Below are positions 46,235 to 57,027 of a stretch of DNA of 64,000 nucleotides, one piece after another. The notes beneath the pieces were generated by a model, which saw nothing but the letters and a program-made list of their open reading frames with translations, had not been told where the DNA came from and made no database searches. The translations under genes and the position numbers were made by a program. The stretch comes from Pterois miles. Taxonomy: Eukaryota > Chordata > Actinopteri > Perciformes > Scorpaenidae. Every line of letters begins with the position of its first letter. Positions within the stretch are counted from its first letter, which is position 1. The stretch spans positions 4,495,501 to 4,559,500 of the forward strand of contig CAMQGK010000341.1 of assembly GCA_947000775.1 (NCBI GenBank), read 5' to 3'.

Positions 46235-46385
46235 TAGACTGAATATAAAGATGGACGACACGTCATCCCAAAAGTGAAGCAAAAACATGTTGATCGCCCC
46301 CTGGTGGCTGGCTGCTGTATAGGTCCTAAATCCACGTCCTCCATGTTAGTGGATGGGACATGCGCCAAACTAATAAGTCAAAGTA
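46235..46385 (+). mobile_element. Half of a split, inverted repeat pair (left)
   Basis: ATAAAGATGGACGACACGTC begins a block whose start reappears inverted at the far end of 46630-46925 (GACATGTCGTCCATCTTTAT). The two share their start only, so this may be two opposed copies of one family or a foldback element. Confidence 0.45.
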
Positions 46386-46387
46386 TA

Positions 46388-46615
46388 AATGGTAAATGGA
46401 CTCACATTTATATAGAGCTTTTTGAGTCCCCCAACCAATCAAAGCGCTTTACATTCATAAACTGATGGCAGTGGCTGCATCCAAGATGCCAAGTTTGCCC
46501 ATCAGGATCTAATCTAATATTCATTCACACACTGACGGTTCAGCCTTCAGGAGTAATTTGGGTTTAAGTGTATTGCTCAAGGACACATCAACATGTGACC
46601 GTAGCAGCCGGGATC
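46388..46615 (+). mobile_element. TAAATGGACTTGCATTTATA dispersed repeat, copy 2
   Basis: Homologous to 43366-43600; it contains ATATAGAGCTTTTTGAGTCC, AAAGCGCTTTACATTCATAA and TGCTCAAGGACACATC. It sits between the two opposed halves described around it, so it probably inserted there later. Confidence 0.7.
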
Positions 46616-46624
46616 ATACGCGTC

Positions 46625-46925
46625 AAATATTTTTTTTCCCAAACATGGTTTCTGTCATTTTAGGTAGTGCTTATCATGCTGATGTATGTCCAAGTGTTCA
46701 TTTTTCTGTTAGTTTGGTTTAATTAGCTATTTGATGGTATAAAAGGGGGTGAGACGTCATAATTGACAGCTGTGAGTCGCTCTCGCTGATGAGCTGTGGC
46801 CGTGCTCGGCTTGACGTCAAAATGAATTAATATGGCAGCTCCCATATCCGGGATATTTCAGCCTCACTTCTATTCAGTGGGAGGAAGAAGAGACATGTCG
46901 TCCATCTTTATACTGTCTATGGTTT
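46625..46925 (-). mobile_element. Half of a split, inverted repeat pair (right)
   Basis: Ends GACATGTCGTCCATCTTTAT then ACTGTCTATGG. It contains TATAAAAGGGGGTGAGACGT and GACAGCTGTGAGTCGC. The TATA-like string belongs to the repeat and is not evidence of a gene promoter. Confidence 0.45.
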
Positions 46926-47245
46926 AAACATAGAATTTCAGAAAACTTGTAATACAAAAATACAAGTAATCAATGGGGGAAGTTTCATCGTCTGTTCTAA
47001 TAATCTATTAGCTAAATATTTACCCTGTTCATCTGTAGTGTAGTGTGACAAAATGCATAGGATTTAACAATACGCAAGTTTAAAATGAGGTTTTTCTCAG
47101 ACTTTCCAGTTTCATTTCCATCTATATTCAGGGGTTTGTTTAAAGGCTTTTTTCTTAAAATTCTCCACTTACAAACTATTTTGAGTTTGTTCGTACATCA
47201 GTCATAGTCTGATTTATAGAGCATTTTATACTTAAAATGTGGCTT
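46926..47245 (+). repeat. Dispersed repeat, copy related to 35205-35600
   Basis: Matches in the same order: AATTTCAGAAAACTTGTAA, GGGGAAGTTTCAT, ACTTTCCAGTTTCATTTCC, GAGTTTGTTCGTACATCA and GCATTTTATACTTAAAATG. Confidence 0.6.
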
Positions 47246-47249
47246 TTGA

Positions 47250-48295
47250 CCATATTCTCTGAACAACAGATGAATTTGTCAAAATCACAATCTAAACTTA
47301 TGTCAAATTGCATCTTGGGTCTTATGGGCCTTGACTTTCAGCGAAGTACCCGTATGTCTACTATATGCACACACACCCGGACACAAAGCCAGACATAAAT
47401 AGCAGCACATCAGAGCTGCTGATGGAAATGGAAATGTGCTGCTCTGGCTCTTTTTACATCTAACCTCGTGTGGTGCCCGAGCTGCGTGGTGTTTGCAGCG
47501 GGGAGATGTAAGGGTCGTCTAGGTTTCCAGCTTTTGACATTTCTCCTGTCTCTCACTCTTTCTCCTCCTTTTGTTCAACGTCTCACCCGACTGAGGTGAG
47601 ATCTCTGTCTCTGTACGCTGCTCCCCGGTGAGGCTGACGATCAGACGTGGGCATGGGAAAGTAGGGCTGTGGCCTCGCACGACGGGGGCTCCCGCCTCCC
47701 GCCTCCCCCCTCATCCACCTCCTTCTCTCCCTTCTCGCCTGGTGATAAGAGCCCTATGAAAGACCTTCCTTTCTGCCGGTGGTGGGAAATGGAAGATAAG
47801 GTGGGCGGTGGGGCGACTGCTGGGCCTTCACCAGGGAACAGGGAGTTCTCAGACTCCTCTGATACTGTTGTGCAGAGGGGATGAAGGCTGCAGGGCGTCG
47901 GTTGGTATTTGAGGGCTCGTGCTCGTCTCAGCTCGCATCCCTGAATGCATGTGGCATTTTTTTCTCAGGGAACATTATCACAGCTTCGCTCAAGTTGTCC
48001 TCAAACAAATGTGGGCTCCCAAAATACATCCTATACGTACTGTCGGCCTGAAACTGTCTGGTGGCACAACAACACCGAATAGCTGATGAAGGTTAACTCA
48101 ACACAGGTCGTGCTGACCCTGCAGGGCAAAGTGCCTCGGCCTTGTCTCACTGCTGAATTTTGTTTTTCTGGGAAGAAATGTATTGTGGACAAGGTTATAA
48201 TCATTTTGAATTTGTTTTTATTTTAGTTTAGTTTTGATGTTTGAATTTCATTTTAGTTTGGTTTGAGTGTCTAGTTTCAGTTTTAGTTTATAAGC
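47250..48295. other. Intergenic sequence, no genes seen
   Basis: 47570-47880 is GC-rich with an open frame starting MASHDGGSRLPPPPSS (47669-47884) that lacks a splice or family signal. The rest is plain. Confidence 0.45.
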
Positions 48296-48302
48296 GTTTA
48301 GT

Positions 48303-48915
48303 AGGGCTGTCAATTGATTAAAATATTTATCATGATTTATTGCATCATAATCCATAGTTAATCGTGATTAATCACATATTTTTTATCTGTTCAAAATGTA
48401 CATTAAAGGGAGATTTGTAAAGTATTTAACACTTGTGCACAAATATGCTGCTTTATGCAAATGTATGTATATATTTACTATTTGAAATCAATTAACAACA
48501 CAAAACAATGACAGATATTGTCCAGAAACCCTCACAGGTTCTGTATTTATCATAAAAACTGACTGGGATTATCATAAAGTGGGCATGTCTGTAAAGGGGA
48601 GACTGGTGGGGACCCAGAGAACCCATTTACATTCACACATGTGGAGGTCAGAGGTCAAGGGACCCCTTTGAAGATGACCATGCCAATTTCTTCCTAGCCA
48701 AACATTTAGCAGCGTTATTTAGCCTCTTTTGTGACGAGCTAGTACGACACGGTTGGTACCGATAGATTGATTGTAGTTTCATATGATACCAGTATCTTCA
48801 CTCTCTCTTTGAAACTGATCCTGTTATGACCTAAAAATCGCAAGCTGCATTAATACATTAAAGGTAAAAACAAATTAGCATTAATGGGTTATTAGCGCGT
48901 TAATTTTGACGATAC
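48303..48915 (+). mobile_element. AGGGCTGTCAA-terminal dispersed element, copy 2
   Basis: The fullest copy: from AGGGCTGTCAATTGATT through ATCTGTTCAAAATGTACATT, ACAGATATTGTCCAGAAACC and GGGGAGACTGGTGGGGACCC to GGTTATTAGCGCGTTAATTT. No frame, non-autonomous. Copy 1 is at 22360; an inverted copy lies 200 bp downstream. Confidence 0.75.
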
Positions 48916-49114
48916 TGATATTCAGTTTTAGTATGTAACTACAGACATGCACAAAACAAATGGTTGGAAAACTGTGTCCGAGTGGCCATAACGCTTTGCG
49001 CTACTTTAATGAAGCTATTATGGCACAGCAACATCAAGTCTGTTCAGTTTCTGTAGTTTACTGTCATGAGAGTTGACATTAATTCATGCTTTGTCCTTTT
49101 TACATAAATTTTTA

Positions 49115-49443
49115 TTAAGTCATAGCTGTTGCTGCCTGTTGGGCTGCAGTTTGCCATGTTATGATGCATATTTTTATGCTAAAGTCAGAACCTGTGAGGT
49201 TTTCTGGACAATATCTGTCATTGATTTGTCTTGTTAATTGATTTCCAATAATAAAGATATACATGCATTTACATGAAGCAGCATATTTGTCCGCTCCAAT
49301 GTTGATAAGAGTATTAAATGCTTGACAAATTTCCCTTTAAGGTACATTTTGAACAGATAAAAAAATGTGATTAATTTGCAATTAATCATGATTAACTATG
49401 GCCAATCATGTGATTAAATATTTTATTCAGTTCACAGCCCTAG
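49115..49443 (-). mobile_element. AGGGCTGTCAA-terminal dispersed element, inverted copy 3
   Basis: Reverse complement of the 5' half of copy 2: it ends GATTAAATATTTTATTCAGT then TCACAGCCCTAG. It retains the 5' end and lacks the 3' part. Opposed copies 2 and 3 form an inverted pair. Confidence 0.72.
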
Positions 49444-49449
49444 TTTTAA

Positions 49450-51055
49450 CCAGGAAATACAGTTTCAGTTTAGTTTTAGTTTTTCTTAAAGGATGCAGTT
49501 CTTGTTTAGTTTCCGTTTACTGACAATATTTTTCACTGCTTATTTTCATTTCAGTTTACTATAATAATCCTGATTGTCCTGATAATCCTGACTGCATATT
49601 CATATACATTTTTCTTAAGTCGTAGGAACAGTCGAATTACTCAAGGCAGAGCGAGTGATAAATCATCAAGATTTGAAAAAAAAAAACCCTTGCCTTGCCC
49701 TTGAATCTGTTGGAAGCTAAAAGTTGGCAGTGGTCCCTTTTATGGTCTTATTAACAACAATCTAGATTCTGTCATGGGAGGCTATTCATTAATCTTATCT
49801 CTTATCTTAAGAAAATTAAAGTTACAGAACATTAAAGTTGGAAAAATGACCAAAAATGAAAGCTATTTTCCACCTGTGCTCACGTCCCTCCTGGTCTCAG
49901 CCCGGCGCAAACACACCCGAAACTCAACTTGACTCCTCCGGCTTCACCTCTGTTTTCCAAGGTTGTTGTCTGTGTTAAGGGGAGGGTAATGAGCTGTCAA
50001 TCAAATGACCAGGGTTTGATTCATGGGTAGCTTCCAGGGAGGACCGAGTTACTGCTCCGGTGAAACCGGATGACAGCTGATGCTTGCAGAAAAAAAGACA
50101 CAAAACAGGCACATTTACATCGCTGGAGTTTTACTTCTTTTTTTTTGGTCCCTGGAGCTGCCATCACCTATTCACTTTGACAGAAAATGTGATTATCTCT
50201 CTTCCCCCCTTGTGGTTTACGGCGGGAAAAGGGAGACAAGACGAGTGCGTGTGGTTGAGGAAGGAGTCTGTGGTCGTCTTTGTACACCTCTCTCTGCAGG
50301 ATGCACCTTGTGTGTCCCTGACACTTCCTCTCATTATTAGATACACCACCTCCTGCTGGGGAGGCCAGGTGTTGCTGGGGCTGTCGTACATACACCCCAA
50401 TCAAGATGCCTCCTGCACACACACATACAGTATGTAACCGCCCCCCCAGCCCATCACTACGACACAGAGGAGGTGTTAGATTATGGTCTGGACAGGTGCC
50501 ACCTAAACTTTTATAGCTAATATCTGTTGAGCCTGTGTGAAATATCAAAATGATGAGGACAGGTGTAAAAGGGTAGGAGGGTGTGGGGCTGTTCACTGGT
50601 CCTAGATCAGCACTATAAAGACAGAGAGAAAATCCTCTTAGTATTCCTGCCTGCACCACAATGTCTTCTTGACCTCAGCGTTAAAAGACGCAGGCAGGTC
50701 CGCAAATTTCATGGTAATTAGGTGATAATTAGCGAGTAACCTATTTGAAATTTCCTTTGAACTACTGACAAATCACCCAAAATTTACCTCATAATTTATC
50801 AAAAATTGTTTGGCTTGGTCTTGATTTGGTACCTGACTCTGGACTTTTATTATTTTATATTTATTATAAACATGATCTAATAATTACATTCTAATTATTA
50901 AATTATATTTATAATAAAGTAATTTTCAATAAATTTTCAGGTATATATTGGGGTAATTTGGCAGTAATTCCCAAGAAATTTCAAAAAGGTTACTTGCTAA
51001 TTATCACCTGATTGACATTAAATTTGCAGACCTGTAAAATTAGGTGTTACCTAAA
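49450..51055. other. Intergenic sequence, no genes seen
   Basis: 49490-49560 repeats TTTAGTTTTAGTTT and TTTCAGTTTACT motifs. 50100-50460 has frames on both strands without support. An AAATTTCATGGTAATTAGGT-type block near 50700 and its inverted relative near 51000 (TTACTTGCTAATTATCACCT) suggest an old TIR element of about 330 bp. Confidence 0.45.
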
Positions 51056-51057
51056 AT

Positions 51058-51310
51058 TCAATGACAGGTCACAGTGACCTTTGACCTGTAAAATCTCATC
51101 AGCTCATCCTTGAGTCCAAGTGGACGATTGTGCCAAATGTGAAGAAATTCGGTCCAGGCGTTCCTGAGATATGAAGAGAATGAGATGGACATAAGGTCAC
51201 AGTGACCTCTGACCATCAAAATCTAATCAGATCATCCTCGAGTCCAAGTGGACGTCGGTGCCAAATGTGAAAAAATTCCCCCCAGATCGGGAGTGGTATG
51301 TAGAGACGGA
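51058..51310 (+). mobile_element. AGGTCACAGTGACCT tandem-unit repeat
   Basis: Two ~128-bp units: each has AGGTCACAGTGACCT, TGACC, AAATCT, CAGCTCATCCTTGAGTCCAA or AGATCATCCTCGAGTCCAAG, then TGCCAAATGTGAAAAAATTC. It ends in a GACGGACAGACGGACG tail. A common teleost repeat, non-coding. Each unit begins with a perfect palindromic nuclear-receptor site. Confidence 0.7.
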
Positions 51311-51756
51311 CAGACGGACGACTGGACTCGACTCTAAACTTACACTGAACTTAGACGGGCCTGTTGCTTTGTCAACTCATCGTAAGACACACTTCGTTCA
51401 AACCGGACGGAAACAAAATAAAGCTCACCAAATACACCTTGATTAGTCCGGTTTGGTCAAACTAAATCCTGCTTCCGACGGCTCAGGTTCTGGAGGGTCC
51501 GACGCTGGTCGTACTCTCCCCGCTGCAGCAGCAGCCTCTAGTGGCCTCTCTCCGGCTGGACGTCCGAGAAAACAATGTAAAATCTACACTGTAAAAATCA
51601 TCACACCTGTGTCAGAGCTACACTGGGATGCCGCTGTCGCCGTTGGAAACATGACACAAGCAAAGAGAAGTTTTGGAGCGTTGCATTGTGTACCACAGCT
51701 AACTTATCAAAGCTGAAGTGAGTCCTCATGAAGTGAGTTTGAAATTTTACATCGTA

Positions 51757-51925
51757 GGGACGTCCAGGTAGCTCACCTGGTAGAGCGGGTGCCCCAAATG
51801 TACCACGGCTGAGTACTTACTGCAACGCCACGAGTCCGAATTCGTCTCTTTGCTGCATGTCATCCTCTTTCCCCCCTTTCATAACTATCACCATCACTAT
51901 CTATAAAGGCAAAAAAGCTAAAAAA
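51757..51925 (+). mobile_element. tRNA-derived SINE
   Basis: GTAGCTCACCTGGTAGAGCG is a tRNA-like A-box region, and a B-box-like ACGAGTCCGAATTCG follows at about 51830. Then come TTTGCTGCATGTCATCCTCT and CTATCTATAAAGGCAAAAAA with an A-rich tail. The body and tail show it is a SINE, not a functional tRNA gene. Confidence 0.8.
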
Positions 51926-51934
51926 AAATGTATG

Positions 51935-52115
51935 CAGTGGCCAAACGGAGGTACTGCAGCTTCAGTGTCTGTCACATGATGTCATTGGGCCCAAAACCCC
52001 TTTTTCACATTGAAAAAGAGACGTCTGTAATTCAGCGGCTGATTTTTTTTTTAAAGTTAAATCAACTTCCCAGTATGAACATTTGAATAACTCTTATTTA
52101 AAACATTAGGTCTGT
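51935..52115 (+). repeat. Dispersed repeat, copy related to 44165-44390
   Basis: GTGGCCAAACGGAGGTACTG, ACATGATGTCATTGGGCCCA and AACTTCCCAGTATGAACA in the same order as the other copy. Confidence 0.65.
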
Positions 52116-52231
52116 GCTGGAAAAATGCAAACATGCAGCCGTTCCTCAGGTCCTGCCAGGTGTCTCATTGTCTACTTTCTATTATATTGAGTCTATTTCA
52201 GCTTTGGTGTTGCATTCCTAGTCAATAAATA

Positions 52232-52234
<3 letters not shown>

Positions 52235-52299
<65 letters not shown>

Positions 52300-52301
52300 T
52301 A
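52235..52301. repeat. (TA)n microsatellite
   Basis: About 30 TA units. Capable of hairpin formation and likely length-variable. Confidence 0.92.
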
Positions 52302-52627
52302 AAGTGTCTATTTGAGGATAGAGTCGCAGAGTACAATGTGAGATATACGGCTGTGTGCGTTCCTGGAAACGTATAAATACAGCTAAACAGAGAGACTCGG
52401 TGCTCTCAGCCTTCAACATTTCATGTTGGTTGTGTGCCCACTTTCGAGTGTTTGTACTGAAACTCAGAAAGACGCTCTCTTGGTTTTGAGTCCTATTTTA
52501 ACAAACGTTGCCGCCACAAGGTGCTAAAAGTTGAAAGAGACCCAGACTGTGGGAGGGGAGGCGGAGCTAAAGGAAACGCTACAGCGCCTTCTCTAAGATC
52601 GCCACATGATTCAGGTAATTTTATACT

Positions 52628-52932
52628 CCGGTCGTTGAGAACGTCAACATTTTCCTCGTATTCCCTCCACGTATTTAGAGTTGCCAAGAAAAACAATATA
52701 TGACTAAAATTACAAAACATTGTACAATATTAGCTTATTGTGCAGTGATAAATGAACTTCTGTGGGCTCCAACATTTCTCACAACGTCAACAAACACGTC
52801 ACAAGTCGTGAACTCGGAGCTTTCAGAAACTTTCCACTGACGAGGTTGTGAATACGACATGAGGGGGCGTTCAGATGGACCCAACTCATAAACACCATAA
52901 ACACGACCCCACTTGAAGGCACCAGTACTCCA
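52628..52932 (+). mobile_element. Partial ACTGGTGCCTTC-TIR element
   Basis: Homologous to 43855-44127: GGTCGTTGAGAACGTCAACA, GCTTTCAGAAACTTTCCACT, and the end CTTGAAGGCACCAGT. The 5' end is missing. Confidence 0.6.
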
Positions 52933-52934
52933 GA

Positions 52935-53920
52935 CATTTACATGAACTCATGGCATTGTTTGGACCATTATTACCTCTCAGCACAAATATCCAGGTGTGT
53001 ACTCATGAAGGACATAGCCTCATCAACATCACAGACTTGACTTCCTGTGAAGTAAACCATTTTACAACAGTATGTACGGTCCAACCACCATAAACTAACC
53101 TTGACAACAGTATACAAGGGTTAGAGCTTAGAGATAATCCTCTTGGCATCGCAATGTAATATTCCTGTCTTTACCAAAACATAGGCTCCACACATGAGGG
53201 ACAAAGACGTGAAAACTGAATTAATTAAGGCGAGGCACTACAGGCAAACACATCCCCTTAAGGGGAAAAGCACAAAAGCATAATATGTCCTCTTTAAACA
53301 ATGTGAATTTGCTTGGCTGCACTATAACCAGAGGCACCAGTTGGTCCTCTGTTGTATTTCTGACAGAATATCTGTTCAACCAGTGTCTGCACTTGACATG
53401 TATATTGTTTATGGAAAGATAAAAAAACAGGATGCTAAATGGAAGACGCAAATGTGCATTTAGGATATGCAAATATAATGGCATAAAAGAGGATAAGGAG
53501 GGCCTCGTGGACTCATATTTCAGTCAAATTCAGAAAGAATGTGTTGCATAACCCAGACCCTCTGGGATGCTTTTCACTGTGCAGACATTGTGGATGAATT
53601 TCTATGATTTATAAATAGTGCAACAGTACTGGAGAAGATTTTATCATAATAACCAGCCTGAGAAAGTGAAGGTTCTTGTGCTATCTCATCCAACTCCTTC
53701 ACAGGAGGATGAGTTCAGATGTCTCCGGTGGTCCCAGCGGAGAGTAAACAGCTTCCACTAGAAGAGGCGCTGCCGTACTCTTCCCACTGAAGTAGCTCTC
53801 TGTGTCATTATCTGTATTTCAATTAAAATGTGCCTATTCTCATCTTCAGCACTGATACTCAATCTATTTCTTGCTTTTTTTTTCCCCCACCCCTCTTCAT
53901 TAACTTTCTTTTCAAGTCGT
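52935..53920. other. Intergenic sequence, no genes seen
   Basis: Mixed composition, no repeats with a second copy in the window, no supported frame. Confidence 0.45.
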
Positions 53921-53924
53921 CTCC

Positions 53925-54250
53925 CACCAAGGTTGGGGTTAATTCTTAATCTATTCAATTAGTTCAAAACGTGGGCCAAATCTGAGTTTGTAATTATAGT
54001 GCATTAATTATCTCTTATTCATTAATAGATTGAAAGTACAGCTTCCTCGTGCCAAAAAGCCCCTTTAATTTTCAGATTTTGAACATCCACTTCATGACTC
54101 TCCTCTAATTGAAAAAGGCATAAAAAGTTTTGAAATACTGTGGGCTAAGGTGCTCTTTGAAGGTAACGTTCAAGTAGGCAACATCACAAATTCTCTCTAA
54201 AAACAGCCTTTCATGCAAAGGAGTCATTAAAAATGTGCATGTGGAAAACC
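53925..54250. promoter_or_regulatory. Candidate conserved non-coding element
   Basis: AT-rich, non-repetitive, dense in TAATTA-type cores (GGTTAATTCTTAATC, CAATTAGTTC, GTAATTATAGTGCATTAATT, CATTAATAGATTG, CCTCTAATTG). This resembles developmental enhancers of gene deserts. No conservation data are available here. Confidence 0.25.
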
Positions 54251-54363
54251 AACTTGGGTTAGGGTTGTAATTTGGGTATATTGTAAGGTAAAAATCAGGC
54301 TGCCTATGTGCAGCACTACAGCTTTATTAAAGTCTTAGATTTGTTTTATAACTTGCCAAAAGC

Positions 54364-54722
54364 AAGTTAGCGCTGTTGCCTCACAGCAAGAGGGTCACAG
54401 GTTCGATTCCGGCTTGCGACTCCTCTGTGTGGAGTTTGCATGTTCTCCCTGTGTAAGCGTGGGTTTTCTCCGGGTACTCCGGCTTCCTCCCACCATCCAA
54501 AGACATGCTGTTTAGGTTAATTGATGACTCTAAATTGCCCGTAGGTGTGAATGTGAGTGTGAATGGTTGTCTGTCTATATGTTGTCTGTCTCTATGTGCC
54601 CTGCGATGGACTGCCGACCTGTCCAGGGTGAACCCCGCCTTCGCCCTATGCCAGCTGGGATCGGCTCCAGCCTCCCCGCGACCCCAAACGGGATAAGCGG
54701 TTGACGATGGATGGATGGATGA
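54364..54722 (+). mobile_element. tRNA-derived SINE-like repeat with (ATGG)n tail
   Basis: TTAGCGCTGTTGCCTCACAG supplies an A-box, and GGTTCGATTCC at 54400-54410 is a clean B-box. Then come GTGGAGTTTGCATGTTCTCC, GGTTAATTGATGACTCTAAA and GATCGGCTCCAGCCTCCCCG, with a GGATGGATGGATG tail. It is the most complete copy of the family also found at 37752-38104 and 56929-57886. Confidence 0.8.
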
Positions 54723-55039
54723 ACTTGTCAAATACTGAGGTTCCTTACCTGAGAGGAGCGTTTGTTTTATCCTCCTCCCTGCCTCAGGTGTGGTCATGTG
54801 ATCTCTTGACAACCATCCCCAAAATCATCATATGGTTTTACAGTCCGTTCACAGGGCATCACATACCGATGCTTTGTCAAGGCAGTCGGCGTTCAATACC
54901 ATCGCACAAGGCCCTTTAGAGACAGTACGAGACACACTGGACTTTCTGTTAACTACAACGTTAACCCATCAACGCTCAGAGAAAGTGCTCCAGGAATGTG
55001 GTGATGTAGTTTAAAGAGCAACGGGTCAAACAACACCAG

Positions 55040-55290
55040 GCTTTCATTCAGAAGACCGTTGTTCACGTCCTGTGTGTTACATCAATTTCACATTACAATC
55101 AGTTGATCTTTCTTGTCCCATGTTCACGTCAAGTCACATTTTCACTATGAAAATGTAGTAGTTTTTAGCCCAACCATGTTATTTTTTCAAACCCTAACGA
55201 AGTGGGTTTGTTGCCTAAACCTAAGCAAGGGTTTTTGTTTAGTTCACAACATTAAGCATGTGTCTACCACGACCAAAAAGTGACGCCGAG
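55040..55290 (-). repeat. Dispersed repeat, reverse relative of 44560-44890
   Basis: TTTCAAACCCTAACGAAGTG, TTGCCTAAACCTAAGCAAGG and CAACATTAAGCATGTGTCTA. The last string matches TAAACATGTGCTTAATGTTG at 63143-63162 in reverse. Confidence 0.45.
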
Positions 55291-55299
55291 CGGTCTGAC

Positions 55300-56340
55300 A
55301 AGTCAACTCAAAGTCTCTGTAATCTCTTCTAGCTGAGCTAAGGGCACATTGTGGGCAACTACACAGAGATAGGTGGGAGTCTTGACTTCCACAGCTCGTT
55401 CCACGGTTGCAAAGAGGGTGTCCTGAGATAACCGGTCATAAAAGTTCAAGAAATAATCTTGGCTTTGAATGTCTGACTGTATCCTTGCCGGCAATTGTTT
55501 ATGGTCTGCTGAACTAAAATTGGGCCAGACTCTCCCATCTAATCAAAACATCAAAGCAGAATAACTTAGGAGCGTCTCTGAGGACGGGGCCTGAGCGGTG
55601 CTGTGATAAACCAGAGTGTCCTCAGCGCCGTCTATGCTGCCTCCCCGAACGCATCCAGCGGCCAGTAATTACAGCTGAGCCTCACTGTTTGCTTTCGTCG
55701 TGTCGGTGCTGAAGTCTGAGAGGACGAACTGCTGGCAGAGTTTGGATATATATTCGCTGTCACACGGGACGTGGATTTTCTGCAAGTTCAAATATTGATT
55801 TTTTTTTTTTTTTGGGAGGGGGGAACAAAATGGCAGCTTATTGGCAAATAATTGAGAAGTATTGCTGCGTCGTTAGAAATATATGATTGCAAGATTACAC
55901 ATGAGGCAGAAACGCATCACAAAGTGTCTGTGGATGAAACTGGTTGATTTAAGTGTATGTTTGTTTTACAATATCTCCACACAGTTTAAAAAACTGACAC
56001 AGTTTAGCAGTTTTGGTACACTCCTAAACTCTTTCCTCGTGAGGACTGGAGAAGATTGGAGAGCAAGTGTGAAATTGTAAATTGCGGCAGCTTGGTTTGA
56101 TGTTGAATTCCACAGAAAAGAAAGTCATAATCTTGGACTCAGACGTCTCTCCCTTCAGAGCCAGGCTTTGCCTATAAATAATCCTTGCGCTCATTCGCTA
56201 AGGCGGCTCGTTGCCTTGCAAGCGAAAACAGCTGCAAGGAAAAAACCCCCCCCCCCCCTTTCTTTTCCTTCTTTGTTTCTCTTTAATTGACTTTTTAACA
56301 AGGCTGTGTTCAAGCTGACCAGCTACACCCCTTCATTACC
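55300..56340. other. Intergenic sequence, no genes seen
   Basis: Contains a poly-T run at 55800-55814 and a C-run at 56247-56259 (AAAACC then C12), both simple sequence. No supported frame. Confidence 0.45.
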
Positions 56341-56343
56341 GGC

Positions 56344-56345
56344 CA

Positions 56346-56394
<49 letters not shown>
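56344..56394. repeat. (CA)n microsatellite
   Basis: About 24 uninterrupted CA units, the longest such tract in the window. Confidence 0.92.
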
Positions 56395-56395
<1 letters not shown>

Positions 56396-56928
56396 CACAT
56401 GTACATCTCCTATTGGCTGAGGCGGGAAACTCATTAAAAATGTGTGTGTGAAACGTTCCCGCTTTCTGAATCAATGAGCTATGTGCAGAGGAGCATAAAC
56501 GAACAGCGTGTTTATATGCATGATAATGCCGACCCCTCGCTTTCTGTCAGGGGAGGTCAAACTACATGAAAACACCCTCCTGGGTGGATTTGGGCCAAAC
56601 TATTTCAAGCCATTGTAGTAAAGTCAGAGTGAGAACCGGCAACGGTGATCTACCGAACACTGGGTGGTTAAATATGAATTCTACCACTGACTGGATGCTT
56701 CAAAATACTAAAATAAACACTGACATTTCGCATGTAAATACCTCATATTGTTAGTATTAAATCAACCGAACAAATGACCCACAGTACAAACATCATCAGT
56801 CATTTTTGACTCTAATTGAGTCCTTGAAGTATTATTCACTTTAAAAAAAGAACAAATCTGACATTTTAAGCGAATCATTTTCAGTCTGAGTGTGAAAGTT
56901 AATTGTTGACCTTGGAGCGGTGATTTGG

Positions 56929-57027
56929 GGCTGCAGGCGGTGCAGTGGTTAGCACTGTCACCTCACAGCAAGAGAGGCGTAGGTTCGAATCCGGCTTGGG
57001 CAACTTCTGTGTGGAGTTTGCATGTTC
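56929..57027 (+). mobile_element. SINE 5' part, interrupted by a LINE
   Basis: GTGGTTAGCACTGTCACCTC and the B-box GGTTCGAATCC (56982-56992), then GTGGAGTTTGCATGTTC. It breaks at ATGTTC, where the intact copy at 54364 continues with TCCC. Confidence 0.82.

Noticed and set aside
46738..46748. TATAAAAGGG as a promoter
   Set aside because: It lies inside a dispersed repeat, and no exon follows.
47669..47884. 71-codon Pro/Ser-rich frame
   Set aside because: GC-rich local composition only; no start context, splice sites or known domain.
51757..51830. tRNA gene
   Set aside because: A-box and a weak B-box are present, but a SINE body and A-rich tail follow and the cloverleaf cannot be completed.
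54364..54415. tRNA gene
   Set aside because: The B-box is good but the unit continues as a ~350-bp SINE-like repeat with an ATGG tail.
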